A stretch of 64,000 bases of DNA from Kalmanozyma brasiliensis GHG001. Lineage: Eukaryota; Basidiomycota; Ustilaginomycetes; Ustilaginales. This document shows, piece by piece, positions 1 to 11,400 of the stretch; the first letter of the stretch is position 1; every line of letters starts with the position of its first letter. Made by a program: the position numbers and the translations under genes. Below the pieces are notes generated by a model, which searched no databases, was not told the origin of the DNA, and was given only the letters and a program-made list of their open reading frames with translations. The stretch is from assembly GCF_000497045.1 (NCBI RefSeq), contig NW_015961959.1, forward strand, positions 1 to 64,000. The letters run 5' to 3'.

Positions 1-541
1 CTTGCTGCTTGTATCAGACCGTCTTCCAGATGGTGCCGTCTGCCTGCCAGATGGAAATTGCCAGGAGATTCAAAATGAATACAACGCGTCTCTAGTTTTG
101 AAGCTGACCGTCTTCCCACCAATTCAGACTTCTGATTTGAAATTTCAAATGGACCGTCTTGCCAGGCTTCCAATGCGCCAACACCGTTCAACCGGTGACA
201 TGAAACCCTAACCCTAGGGTACAGCTACTCCCTAATCAACTGATGCTTTGTTGGTGATGGGACTGTCTGTGGGGTTAGGGTGAACTCTGAGTACTTTTCA
301 GTGCCTGATTTATTTGGCAACTTTTCTATTCAATCTACGCCCGAGCATGTGTCAATTTGCAACAGTTGGACTCACAGCTGATGCGCTACGCATACGCAGA
401 CAGACATGGTTGACAGAGAATGATGTCCTCGCACAGGGATGAATCGAAACTAGCAAAATACAGGGAGGGAAAACGGTGACAGAGGCATCGATAGAAAGTA
501 TACAGAAGATGGTATCAATACGAGACGGAACGAGCAGGTGA
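1..541. other. Left-edge gene-less stretch
   Basis: No convincing gene is seen. A 69-codon frame at 2-211 opens on a non-ATG codon and resembles nothing. The motif GACCGTCTT occurs three times (17-25, 106-114, 152-160), the first two followed by CC. A short CCCTAACCCTA stretch lies near 207-217 and GGGGTTAGGG at 271-280. The part next to 541 is the probable 3' flank of the minus-strand MCM2 gene. Confidence 0.5.
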
Positions 542-3510
542 CTAGGCGACCATTGCAGCAGGGCCGGCGCCGGTCAGGCCAGCCATTCCGGTGCGGCCAG
601 CTCCGAACGTCTTGGTGATCGATCGATCTGCGGCATTGAAAGTGTAGCCGTTGGCGTGGAAAAGCTTGGACCCAAGGTAGGGTCGAATGTCGAACACATC
701 GACCTCCTTGGCACGCGTCTCGAGCTCCGAGACGGGCACTGTGACGACCGTGCTCGACTGAGCATTACCCCCGCGACGAGCGCCGTTCTGCAGCTGCACA
801 AAACGCATTCGGTCCTTGACGATCGAGCCCAAGATGAACGAAAGAAGCTCGTCGTGGTCGCGGCTCTGGTGCAGGTACTTGCGGAAGCCTCGCTCGAGTG
901 TCTTCTTGACGCTCATCTTCTGTGCCGAGACAAACGACTCGACCGTCGCACGGATGGCCACGTCAATGTCGTCGGTGCGCACGTAGTCGCGCAGGTGCAT
1001 CTTGGCCGACGCCTCGGCCATGCGGATCATGCTCTCCAAGTGACGCACCGTGATGGGGAAGCTGCCCGTCGAGATCGACTCGCGACGCAAATCAGCGTAG
1101 AGACGCGAGATGCGGTCCTGATCCAGCGCATTCAGCGACGGGCGAACGTGGTCTCGTGCGTACATGATGTACTTCTTGAGCATGTCCTGGGGCAAGATGT
1201 CGGCGTCGAGCGAGGTAGCCACCAGCTGCTCGTCGTTCTCGTCGTCAAACTTGGGGTGTGATCGCAGATGCGAGCCCACCACGAAACGAGCCAGCATGTC
1301 ATCCTTGACGGGGTCCACGGTGTCCTTGACCACGCACAGCGCATCGAAACGCGACAGAATGGGCTCGGTCAGCTCAACATTCTGGTTGAAGGGGATGGTG
1401 GGGTTGTATCGGCCGCGAATAGGGTTGGCCGCGGCGACGATGGCACAGCGAGCTTGCAATGTGGTGACGATACCAGCCTTGGAGATGCTGATTTGCTGCT
1501 GCTCCATGGCCTCGTGGATCGAAGTTCGATCGGCGTCGTTCATCTTGTCGAATTCGTCGATCAGGCAGACGCCCTTGTCGGCAAGTACCAGCGCGCCTCC
1601 CTCGAGCGTCCACTCGCGAGTGACAGGATCCTTGCGCACCGACGCGGTGAGACCGACCGCTGATGCACCCTGACCGGTGGTGAAGACGGCTCGCGACGCT
1701 GTCTTCTCGACGTACTTGAGGAATTGCGACTTGGCGGTACCAGGGTCACCGAGCAGCAGGACGTTGATATCGCCACGAATGCGGTGCTTGCCACCAATGT
1801 CTTTGGGCACACCACCGAACAAGCTGAGCGCGATGGCGGTCTTGATGTCTTCGTGACCGTAGATCGAAGGGGCGATACTCTTGATGATGCGCTTGCCGAT
1901 GCGCTCGTCCTTGGCCAGCGCCTTGATCTGTCGCTCGTCCTCCTCGGTGAGACGGAAAGCCGAATAGGCGTCGTCGCGCTTGGCAATGTGATTGGCTTCC
2001 AGGACCGTGGCAAAGACTGGGAAGCCGTTTTTGGTGTTGAGCGAGGCGTCAAAGTTGTTGCGGTAGACACCGGTGATTTCGACCTCCTCGCCGGGCTTGG
2101 CAGAGTCGATGAGATCCCAGAGCAAGATTACCTCGCGGTGACGAGGCAAACGTCCAGGCGGCACGCTACCGGGCGACTCTTGCAGCGTCATCTTTTGATA
2201 GTTGCGGTAGACGGTCTGCTCCGAGTTGATGCGGAAGGGGCCACGCTGCTCGCAATTGGAGCAGTAGCTGAGCTTGATCTCCTGGTTGGCATCTTGCCAG
2301 AAAGGACCGAGGACAGCACCGCAGCGCAGGCAGTCAAACTTGACGTACTTGAGCTGCGGGAACACACCGCTACGGCGGGTCACGACCCCACTGACACGGA
2401 CGAGCGAGTTGAGGTGACCTTGACGCAGGTCTCGCAGGGTCGACGAGGTGGGCAGATCTGCGATGCGGACGTGCACTTCGGAGTGAATGCGGTCGTAGGA
2501 CGGGTAGTAGAGCATGATGACATCGAAAGCGACTTCGTCAAAGATGGGAAGCATGCTGGCGGGCGAGTTGGCGAGGAAGTAGGCCAGGATGGCCTTTGAG
2601 TCGACAAGATGGAGGAAAGAGACTTCTAGCGACTCGGCGTTGGTCTCACCAAGGGTCTTGATGCGCTGACCGTAGACACTGACACCGTTCTCGTCAACGT
2701 AGGTGACGAGGAAGTTGCGGAACTCGCGCACGATGGCTCGGCGGACGTTTTCGGTAGCGACCCAGCTGGCGATACTGTCGGTCTTGACGTCGCCCAGCTG
2801 TTCGAGCGGCAAGTCATCGGCAAAGCCGGCACCGTCGGCACCAGCCGCCGCCTCGTCGTAGTGGCGGCGTCTGCGGCGGTTGAGGATAGCGACACCATCA
2901 TCGGCATCGCTGGCGCCATCGTCGCTGTGGAGGAACTCGGGAGCACGCGAGCGGCTGCCACGGTTGGCAGCCTCTGTGCGATCACGGCGACCCATGCGGA
3001 GTTCAGCAAGACGACGTGCATTGGCGTCCATCTGATCGAATTGATTGTCGTCGTCGATGCCCAGCGCGCTGTCGTATCGGTCTAGTGCTGCGTTTTCGGT
3101 ATAGTCGTTGTCCATGTTCTCGCCAAAGAGGTCCTCGCCTTCGTCGTCAGAATCAGCGTTGGCTTGGAAGTGGTCGCCGAGCTGCCTCGCCTCCTGTTCC
3201 TCGTCGACGACGTCGGCATCATCGAGTTCGCCATCCGTGAAGTCCGAGAAAGCGGCAGGAGGGCTCGACGGTGGGAGCGAAGAAGGCGGCGGTGAAGATC
3301 GACCGGCCGGTGTGGTGGCTGTGGAAGGGCCGGGCAAGGGCGACGAGGCGTCGAAAGGGTCATCTCGCTGCTGAAGCTGCTGCGAGCGACGACGCTTGCG
3401 GTTTGCGTTGTTCTGTGAGTCGGCCTAGTAGTCAGATGATGTATTGTACTTAGGTCAGTGTCGCCGTCCCTAAAAGCGTCGAGAGGATTGCAGGATAGAT
3501 CACTCACCAT
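542..3510 (-). CDS. MCM2: DNA replication licensing factor Mcm2
   Basis: This is a subunit of the MCM2-7 replicative helicase loaded at origins in G1. The protein is about 957 residues. It has an acidic disordered N terminus, a zinc finger near residue 361 (CLRC...CSNC), Walker A GDPGTAKS near 554, Walker B LIDEFDKM near 617 and an SRFD arginine finger near 690. The long frame can be followed upstream of its first TTG to an acceptor (CACAG) at 3413. Splicing an intron at 3413-3507 (donor GTGAGT, CTGAC branch site) joins it to an ATG at 3508-3510, so exon 1 carries only the start codon. The added residues begin NNANRKRRRS. The downstream neighbour on the same strand, FPP synthase, lies upstream of its promoter. 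Two ACGCGT boxes sit about 400 bp upstream of the start. Identity is certain; the start model is good but rests on splice-site reading. Confidence 0.95.
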
Positions 3511-4431
3511 GATAGAAGAGTATGGGGTCTTGCACGAAGCGGTGGTGGGGAAAGTGCAGAGGAAAGATCGACGAGAGGAAGCGAAAGTAGAAGGAAGAGG
3601 CAAGCGCTGCAGATCCTTCTCCTGGGTCGGACGTTCTTTGCCTGGCGGCTGCACGGGCGAGTCGAGGTGTTGGTTTGATTGACCTCTTAGAAGTGTTGGC
3701 TCTGCGCTGCCTCAATCCAGACTTGACTGCTCGACTGCCTTTTCCTGTTGGGCGCAAGCTCTGTCGAAGTTGACGCGCAGTCTTGCAGACCCAAACCCCT
3801 TTCTTTTCCCGTGGTCAACACACTCGCACGCAGAGCTCTGCGCGCACGACAAGCAGCTTTTGCTACGCGCACCTCATTTACACGATAGTCCTTCTGCTCG
3901 ACGCGTAAATGAACTCGATAGAGACGCGAAGTCGAAGACGCGTCTCTGATACGCACGAGACGAAAAATTGAAGATCGTCTCGGATTTCGGGGGCTGCGCT
4001 GCTGAACCCTTGCGCTCGCTCAAAGAAGAAGCTTCAACCGCTCCTTGCCTCACACTTAGCGAAGAATCTGCGCACGACAACAACAAGACCGCATCGCAGG
4101 AAGATCTGGCGCGGAAGGAGCGTCGTCAGCAGGCTTCCTGCTCGTTGTGGATCGAGGCGGTTGCAGACGAATGGCGCTGTCGGTAAGGTCCACCACAACG
4201 ACAAAGTAGACCCGCCGCCATCATTTAATCGCATCAGCAGTTCGTTGCAGCAGCATTCATGGAATACTATCTGTGCGACTCCTAAGAGATCTCGTGATTG
4301 CGTCTGCGTGGCGTGTCATTGAGATGTCGACTTCGAAGGGAGACACTGTTCGTTGGTAGGCACACACGGGTTGTGCGGTTCGTCTACTGATTCTGATTTG
4401 TTTTCAAATTGAGATGTAGCACGTCAAGCAA
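3511..4431. other. MCM2 promoter and FPP synthase 3' flank
   Basis: This 0.9 kb interval separates the MCM2 start from the FPP synthase stop; both genes are on the minus strand. No coding frame here looks real. The half near MCM2 should hold its promoter and 5' UTR. Two ACGCGT hexamers lie at 3901-3906 and 3938-3943. Confidence 0.5.
3901..3943. promoter_or_regulatory. Pair of MCB-like ACGCGT boxes upstream of MCM2
   Basis: Two palindromic ACGCGT hexamers (3901-3906, 3938-3943) lie 37 bp apart and roughly 400 bp upstream of the MCM2 start. In yeasts this hexamer is the MluI cell-cycle box bound by MBF at G1/S genes, including replication genes. The hexamer also occurs elsewhere in the window, some copies inside coding sequence, so placement rather than presence is the argument. 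Confidence 0.4.
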
Positions 4432-5541
4432 TCACTTGGATCGCTTGTAGACCTTGTCGAGGAACGAGTGGAACACCTCGCGACGCAGGCCTTGCGACTC
4501 AGGGAGGTTGTTGATGAGGGTGGTGATCTGCTCGTACGACTCGGCCTCGTACTTTTCAAAGCGGCCTCGGAGGTCAATGTTGGGCTGGTTGTAGACGTCC
4601 TTGACGCGCTTCTCGCATTCCGAGTCCTTCTTGCCGTAGTTTTGGTCGAGGACCTGACGCTGCTCGGGTGTGGCGTTCTGGAGAGCGACGTTGATGTTCC
4701 AGGAGCACTTGTTGTCAAAGATGTCGGTGCCGATCTTGCCAATCTGCTCGGGAGTGCCGTAGCAGTCGAGGAAGTCATCCTGGACCTGGAAGTACTCGCC
4801 CATGGGCAGCAAGATGTCGAGCGCCTGCTTGTAGAGAGCCTCGTCGGTGACGCCCGCCATGCGCATGGCAAGAGCAACGGGAAGGTAGAACGAGTAGAAG
4901 GCGGTCTTATAGACAACGATGAGGTGGTGCTTCTGCAGCGAGAACTTGGACAGGTCGACGGAATCTTCTGGGGCAGTGATGAGGTCGATGAGCTGACCAA
5001 GCTCGGTCTGGAAGGTGACGTCGTGGAAGAGTTCGAGGAGCATGCCGTAGTAGGGGTCGTTGCGGAAGTGCTTCTTGAGCAAAAAGTAGATGGCGGCTTC
5101 GAGCATGAAGGCATCGTTGATAGCGATGTTGCCGACACCCTCGACTCGGTACCAGCAAGGGTGACCTCGACGAGTGACGCTTGCATCCATCATGTCATCG
5201 GCAACGAGAAAGTAGGCCTGAAGGAGCTCGATGCACCATCCGAGGATAGCAGCCTTGAGATATTCGGGTTCAGTGAGCTGGCGGCTAAGCTTGCCGGTGG
5301 TGGCATCTGTGCAGAGAAGGATCTCGACCGTGTCGACGACCGAAAGACCACGGTTGAGCTTGCCTCCTGGAGTGTTGTAGTCGAGGTTGCGACGGAACCA
5401 CTCGATGGCCTCAGCGGGCATGTTCTCCGAGGCGAGGTAGTCCGTGAGCTCCTGGACCAGGAGAGGGAAGACGTCCTCGAAGCGCTTTCGCTTCTGGATC
5501 TTGAGCTGAGCTTTGTCGGCCGTGGCTTGAGGAGCAGACAT
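4432..5541 (-). CDS. ERG20: Farnesyl diphosphate synthase
   Basis: This cytosolic isoprenoid enzyme condenses IPP with DMAPP and then GPP to make FPP for sterols, ubiquinone side chains, dolichol and protein prenylation. The 369-residue intronless protein is of normal length. The first aspartate-rich motif DDMMD is near residue 115 and the second, DDFLD, near 256. The aromatic pair YF just before the first motif is the type I eukaryotic pattern that limits chain length to C15. The start is an ATG at 5541. A plus-strand frame of 577 codons runs antisense through the whole gene and is a codon-bias shadow. FPP-derived polyprenyl chains are also the substrate class of the COQ2 domain encoded further along, but the genes are not adjacent. 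Confidence 0.97.
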   Translation of the reverse strand: MSAPQATADKAQLKIQKRKRFEDVFPLLVQELTDYLASENMPAEAIEWFRRNLDYNTPGGKLNRGLSVVDTVEILLCTDATTGKLSRQLTEPEYLKAAILGWCIELLQAYFLVADDMMDASVTRRGHPCWYRVEGVGNIAINDAFMLEAAIYFLLKKHFRNDPYYGMLLELFHDVTFQTELGQLIDLITAPEDSVDLSKFSLQKHHLIVVYKTAFYSFYLPVALAMRMAGVTDEALYKQALDILLPMGEYFQVQDDFLDCYGTPEQIGKIGTDIFDNKCSWNINVALQNATPEQRQVLDQNYGKKDSECEKRVKDVYNQPNIDLRGRFEKYEAESYEQITTLINNLPESQGLRREVFHSFLDKVYKRSK

Positions 5542-5975
5542 GTTGATAAAGATGCGTGTCTATGGATGGTGATGAGAAAGAAAGACCGGTTGCTAGGCGC
5601 GAGGCTCGGGAAGAAATGTTTGAATGCGTGTTGCACTTTGCCTTGTTCCCACGTCGTGGAAAGTGGTCTGATCTCGCTCTCGCAGTCTTCTTCTGCTGTT
5701 ATGGCCCAGACAAAAGCTTCGATTCGCGCGTTGGCGAGACGCGGCATGAAATTCTTAAGCTTGTTACACCTTCACGTTTCGCCGCAAGAAAAGAATAGGA
5801 GTCGCAGCTGTTCAAGGGTTCGCTTCCAAATGTACACGGCTCGAGACCAACACTCTTTCAGCGCAGACCAACACCTTGTCCTCTCGCCATCTTGTCCGCT
5901 ACCTTCAAGTGCCAGTCTGACCTGGCAAAAGCACGTCGTCAGCTTGCTGTCGCTCAGGTGCGGCCACGGAGGACC

Positions 5976-8255
5976 ATGGCGTCGTCTCACGTCCTCTACT
6001 ATTGCCCTTGCGACCAGGCATCGGCAAGCACCGCCTCCACCTCTCGATCTTCTTCCTCTTCGTCCTCCTCTTCGCTCATATCGCCGCCTCCAGGCTTGCC
6101 AGCTTACTCTCCTGCCTCGCGGTACAGCTTCCATCCTCTCGACTCGCTCTACTTTTGTGACGAGTGCGATCGAATCCGGTGCAATCGCTGCGTCACACTA
6201 GACATCTCGAGCTACTACTGTCCCAATTGTCTCTTCGAGGTCCCCGGGGCTAGCGTCAAGGCCGAAAAGAATCGCTGTGCAAGGAACTGCTTCGAGTGTC
6301 CATGCTGTCAACACACGCTCTCCGTGCTCGCTTCTGATCTGGCTTCCGAGACGGCACGCAGGGTAGATCCGACGGACCCGGCAGCAAGCCAGGGTGAGCC
6401 CCCTTACTACCTCGGGTGTTCCTTCTGTCGCTGGGACTCCAAATCGGTTGGTCTCGTCTTTGAAAAGCCGACGGGACTCAGCTTGCAGCTGCAACGTTCC
6501 GAGGACAATGCTGCCGACGTGCTCGAATTCGATCGACTCAAGGACCACTTCGACCCTTATCTCAAGGCGCAGACCCAAGCGGCCATCATCTCGGCTGCCG
6601 TTGGGTCGTCCAATTCTTCTGCCGCTCGCTTGCCATCTAGTTCCTCCGCGGCCGCAGCATCGACAGCATCGTCCAGCAGTGCATCTTCTTCCAGCCGTAA
6701 TGCAAGGGTCGCAGCCGCCCGAAACGCTGCCACTGCAGCACTTCAATCGTCCAAGCTGGTGCGCGATCTACCGCACTTGGCACATTCCAAACATCTTGGC
6801 GTCAGCGGGTCACGCTCAGCGCCCATCGAACCAGACGAACTGAAGCGCTACCGTGCACTCAACCCATGGCAACCCTCGTCAGATGGTCGTGGCGCCGCCC
6901 CCGCCATGGGTGTCGTTGCAAAACGCGAAAAGCATCGAAGAGACTACGTGTCGCGCCTTCACTCGACCCCAGGTCAGCCTTTCGCGTCGCTGGACGACAA
7001 GATCTCCTCGCTCGAACAACGCTGGTCTGCCATCTCGATAGCAGATCAGCCCGTCCGCGCTGCAGAGCTGCGCCCAACTCGTGTGCCACTCAAATCGAAG
7101 TTGTCGAAACGATGCCCTGCTTGTCGACACATTGTCATCAAACCCGACATCAAGGCTGCCTCGAATCGCTTCAAGATCAAGCTCGTGGCCCTCAACTTTT
7201 TGCCCGAGATTCAAGTCAGCCTCGCTCCCCACCAGCCGTTCCTGGACCCGCACAAATACCGATCAGCAACCGGTTCGAGCCTGATGGGAGCAGGCACAGC
7301 AACCAGCACCCTGAGACGCCGACCGCCTTCCGTCCTCGTCTCGGGAACAGACTCCCTCAGTGGATCCTCGTCGCTCATGGTCACATCTCAAGACGTCGAT
7401 GCGGACAGACTGGAAGTCGGACACACGTACAGCTTTCAAATCGCTGTGAGCAATCCGCTGGACGACGCCATCCAGGTCGAAATGAGCTTCGTCCGCTTCG
7501 CCCTGCCATCTCACCTCCGCACGTCGACAGACGGCGGCAGCTCGGCGGTGCAGCCATTCCCACAAGCGAAGTACATCTTTTCGGCCAAGACCGACACCGG
7601 CGTCTCATCGCCGGTCGATGATCAAGTACACGCAAGCGAGCAGTCGGCTGGTCCGTCCAAGCGGTCTCGACTAGGGTGGCAGGTATACCCATCGGCCACC
7701 AGCGTGCCCCTCAACGCCTTCAACGAGGTATGGGACCTCGAGGACGCAGAAGACCTGTACGGATCCAAGGCTGAGGCTGACGCAACTCGTCAGGAGAGCG
7801 GCGGTGCAGCGCAGAGTCGTGCTGTCAGAACCGCCATCGCGCGTGGGACGGATGAGTCGTCGTGGGTGATCGAAGAGGAGGACGATGGCGAGGACGATGC
7901 AGAAAGCGAAGACAGGGGCATCTCAGACATTGACGAGGAGCAGGAAGATGCTGCACGATCCAAACGTTCGAAAAGACTCACTCGACAGCCGCAGCTTTTT
8001 GCCAGCTCCGGCATGCAACGCAAACCTTTCATCCAGCGAGGTCACACCACAACGCTCTACCTCGACCTGGCCATCTCGGACCAAAATCCACCGAGGCCAG
8101 GGCCGCTGGAGTTGGGCATGCACGTCACGTACAGATACACAACCGCTGCAACCGTGCCGGATGAGCAGGCGGCCAGACCGCCAGGCAAGGACTTCTCCTT
8201 CTGGACGTCGATTCGGCTCGGAAGCGTCGCGGCTGCGGGCGATGCGCGACCATGA
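5976..8255 (+). CDS. Dynactin subunit p62 (DCTN4 family)
   Basis: This is a component of the dynactin pointed-end complex that links dynein to cargo and membranes. The N terminus has a dense series of CxxC pairs within about residues 8-120 (YYCPCD, FCDECDRIRCNRC, YYCPNC, CFECPCC), with a later CPAC near 375, as in DCTN4 proteins. Serine/alanine-rich low-complexity segments and an acidic stretch around 630-660 separate the conserved blocks; the C-terminal half holds the beta-rich region of the family. I start at the ATG at 5976 (MASSHVLYY), giving 759 residues, because the longer frame opens at TTG (5892). The gene converges on the kinase gene, with 242 bp between the stops. Confidence 0.88.
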   Translation: MASSHVLYYCPCDQASASTASTSRSSSSSSSSSLISPPPGLPAYSPASRYSFHPLDSLYFCDECDRIRCNRCVTLDISSYYCPNCLFEVPGASVKAEKNRCARNCFECPCCQHTLSVLASDLASETARRVDPTDPAASQGEPPYYLGCSFCRWDSKSVGLVFEKPTGLSLQLQRSEDNAADVLEFDRLKDHFDPYLKAQTQAAIISAAVGSSNSSAARLPSSSSAAAASTASSSSASSSSRNARVAAARNAATAALQSSKLVRDLPHLAHSKHLGVSGSRSAPIEPDELKRYRALNPWQPSSDGRGAAPAMGVVAKREKHRRDYVSRLHSTPGQPFASLDDKISSLEQRWSAISIADQPVRAAELRPTRVPLKSKLSKRCPACRHIVIKPDIKAASNRFKIKLVALNFLPEIQVSLAPHQPFLDPHKYRSATGSSLMGAGTATSTLRRRPPSVLVSGTDSLSGSSSLMVTSQDVDADRLEVGHTYSFQIAVSNPLDDAIQVEMSFVRFALPSHLRTSTDGGSSAVQPFPQAKYIFSAKTDTGVSSPVDDQVHASEQSAGPSKRSRLGWQVYPSATSVPLNAFNEVWDLEDAEDLYGSKAEADATRQESGGAAQSRAVRTAIARGTDESSWVIEEEDDGEDDAESEDRGISDIDEEQEDAARSKRSKRLTRQPQLFASSGMQRKPFIQRGHTTTLYLDLAISDQNPPRPGPLELGMHVTYRYTTAATVPDEQAARPPGKDFSFWTSIRLGSVAAAGDARP

Positions 8256-8497
8256 ACAGCAATCTTGTTTGCCTGCCCACGCAGCAACAGGCCATTTATA
8301 AACCGTCATTCGCGCGACCTGCATGCAAGACATCTCTCAATGATTGGAATTCGACACTGCCTGAGCCCTTCGACTTCTCAATGAGCCTTGTTACGGACCG
8401 CTCACGATCACGCTCAGACGAGAAGGCTGCTTCTACAAAGTGCGAGAATAAGATTTGCGACCACGAACAATCCCCAAAACCTTCCTGCTTGACCACA

Positions 8498-11400
8498 TCA
8501 CTGGGCCCCGGCCGAAGGCGTGCGGAAGCGCGTCGACCGCTTGCGGCGCGCCTGAAAGCTGACAGCCTGATCGTCGCTGTCGTCGTCATCATGCTCCGGT
8601 GTCAGACCGAGGTGTGTCTGCTTTGCGGCGACTTCGGCTTGTGCGGCTGTGTCCTCCTCTGCGTCAGCGAACTGCGACTCTTCCGTCGCAGGCACTGCGG
8701 TCACTGCGGGACTAGCGATGGCTTTGCCGTTGGTCTCTTCCACGACACCGCCGTCGATGTCGGATCGTGTCGTTTGCGTGCCGGCGGCCGAGGGAGCGCG
8801 TGACGACTCGTCCGAGCCGTGCTGGCGATGCGAGGCGGATCTCGACACGCTGCCCGAGCTGGTGGGTGTCGATTGGTCCGCCAATGCCTCCGCTGGAACC
8901 GCACTCCTTGCCTCCGTATGGCTACCGTCAAGCTCCGTCATCTCCGCCTTTCGAAGCGCATTCGCCTCTGGTGAGAGTGTGGCGTCCATGGCAAATGTTT
9001 GGCATGCTGGTGCCGCCACTTCAGCAGCCGCATGGGGAGGGCTGCGTTCCCGAGCAACTCCTAGAGCCCTGGTCTCCGGCAACGCAGACGAACCGGCAGG
9101 AGCCAAGATATGCTGGTAGGGCGGCTTGAAGACGTTGTAGCCGCCTTCGACGGATGGTGTGAGAATGTCGCTGGAACTCACGCTACCGCTCGAGCCTTTG
9201 CGACCGAAAGTCTCTGGAAGGTAGACAGCGCCCGTCCCAGCCTCATCGTCTTGATTGCCTCCGCGCACCTCCCATCCACGGCCAGAGTTGACAAGCATCG
9301 GATCGCGATTGCCGCTGTGAAGATCATCAGACAGATCATCATCATCGGAAAACTCGAGCTCCAAATCGACATCGTCGTTATCGAACTCGTGCTCCTCCAA
9401 GGGCGCAGCAACATGACGACGACGTCCGAGCTGATCAAAGGCGAAAGCTGCAGCGCCGTCAGAGCCGGTCAACGGCGAAGAGGGTTGGCTGAGCGCGCTG
9501 AAGGCAGTGCGTGTCATGCTAGGCCTTTCCAAGGTTTCTGTCAGCAATTCCGTGGACAGGCTCGGAGCGCCAGAGATGCCGCTGCCGCTAGTGCTGCTCA
9601 GGACAGGCGCGCTGAAAGGCGTGCCCGACTCTGGTCGAGCCCCCGTCTGCTGGATCGCACCTTGTGTGTCGACAGAGAGGGGTCCCAGTGCGCCCAGAGT
9701 GGGCGCAGCTGGCTGGGCGCTGCTCGCTGTGCTACGAATACTGCCGCTTCGTTGCGTGCGGCCAGCGCTAGCGAAGCTCGAGGAGAGCGGCGGAGCATCG
9801 CGGGATGCTCGTGTGCCAGACCTAGACAGGCTCCTGTTGCGCTCGTCGCCGCCACTCATGAGCCAGCTCCCTCGCAGGAAGTCGCCCAGACGATGTCGCC
9901 CCGAGACGCGCGAGGTTTGCGAAATACTCAGCGTCGAGGACTTGCCCTCCGAGTCGACAGAGCGCCTTGATGAAAGTGCTCGCTGCGGATACAAGTCCGA
10001 ATTCTGTCGACTGGGTATGCGATGAACCGTCGGCAGTTGAGGCGAGGAGCCGTGAAGCGAAGGCGATGCTGATGCGCCACTCACACGACGAGCCGCACCA
10101 TGGGTGTCAGAGGACGTGCGCTGCGGGATCTCGGGACCACCTTCAGGACGCAAGCCGGCACTGCTAGAAGATTGCGCTGACGCTCTTCTTTGCATCAGTG
10201 TTTCGGGTGGCCTCATCATGTCGTCTTCTGCACCGTCCACGAATACCGGAGGGGGCAGTGCGGGCGATAACGTCGTGGCTCGATCCTGCTCTCTGGCGAA
10301 GCTGTCCTGGCGAGAAGGAGGCGTGCGGGTCGCAGCAGCAGCAGGGCCTTGAGCCAGGTTTCCCTTGCTAGTCGAGTCCAGGTCCTTGTTGCGAGGCGAG
10401 GCCGAAGCCACTGATTCGGACTCGTCGTTTTGTTGGACTGATGACAAGGCGCGAAGAGCAGTATTACCATCGCGACGACCCACCGAGTTCCCGCTCTTCT
10501 GCCGCGAAAAGAACATGTGCCCCTTGAGAGGGGTTCGCGGTGTTCGTACGGACGACGAGGTGGACGGACCTGATTGGCTCGAAAAGTCGAAGGGTGTGGC
10601 CGACGATGAGCTGCCATTGTCCATGCCGCCTAGGCGGCTGTGGTGCGGTGTGCTGCTGCCCGAGTCGGTCAGCGCATCAGCGTGGAAGGATGAGGTTGCC
10701 GACGACTGGTTGATGGATTTGCTGCGCTTCCGACCTCCGCCAAACGAGTCGAGCAGCTTGGACTGCCATCGCTTGACGCGCTGCTTGAGTTTCGAGAAGC
10801 CAGTGAGGGCATCTTCGACGTCGGCATGCGAGATCTCGACGAATGGCAAGTGTTGTGGATCGGTCTCTGAGAGCCAAGCCGGAGCGTCTTGCAAGCCTCG
10901 AGTGACCCACGGATGCTTTTTGACGTCTTCCAAGGTGATGCGTTTGGCGGGGTCCTTTTCGAGCAAACGATCCAGCAAATCGCGCAACTGCTTGGCATCC
11001 TCGGTCAGGCTTTCCACGTTGGCATCCGGGCAGAGCTCCGATGGGCTCACTGGCTGAGCGTCGGCTTCTTCGTCCATCCATTGCGACCGAGACTGCCATC
11101 TTGGCTTGCGTGGCCCCACGCGGACGCGGTCTGCGCCCATAAACTTGGGTATCGAGTAGTCGGTGCTGGGGATGACAGCGAAGAGAGCGTATTCGGACTC
11201 TGCTGTGAAAGGTGTGGTGCCAAAGAGAAGACAGTAGAGGGTCACGCCTAGCGCCCATACGTCGATCGCTTTGGTGACCTTGGGTCGAGCCGGCGACGTT
11301 GCCGCTTTGCCTCGTGCGGCGTCGGCCAAAGAGCCCACATGAGAACCCTTGATCGGATCGATGGAAGGAGAAGCTGCTGAGAACGAAGACATACACAGCT

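Noticed and set aside
203..280. Telomere-like motifs (CCCTAACCCTA near 207, GGGGTTAGGG at 271)
   Set aside because: Only one to two units each, beside a core replication gene; too short to claim an interstitial telomere or subtelomeric position.
4468..6201. 577-codon plus-strand frame across the farnesyl diphosphate synthase gene
   Set aside because: It is exactly antisense to a highly conserved enzyme, opens on a non-ATG codon and has no family resemblance; codon bias on the real strand explains it.
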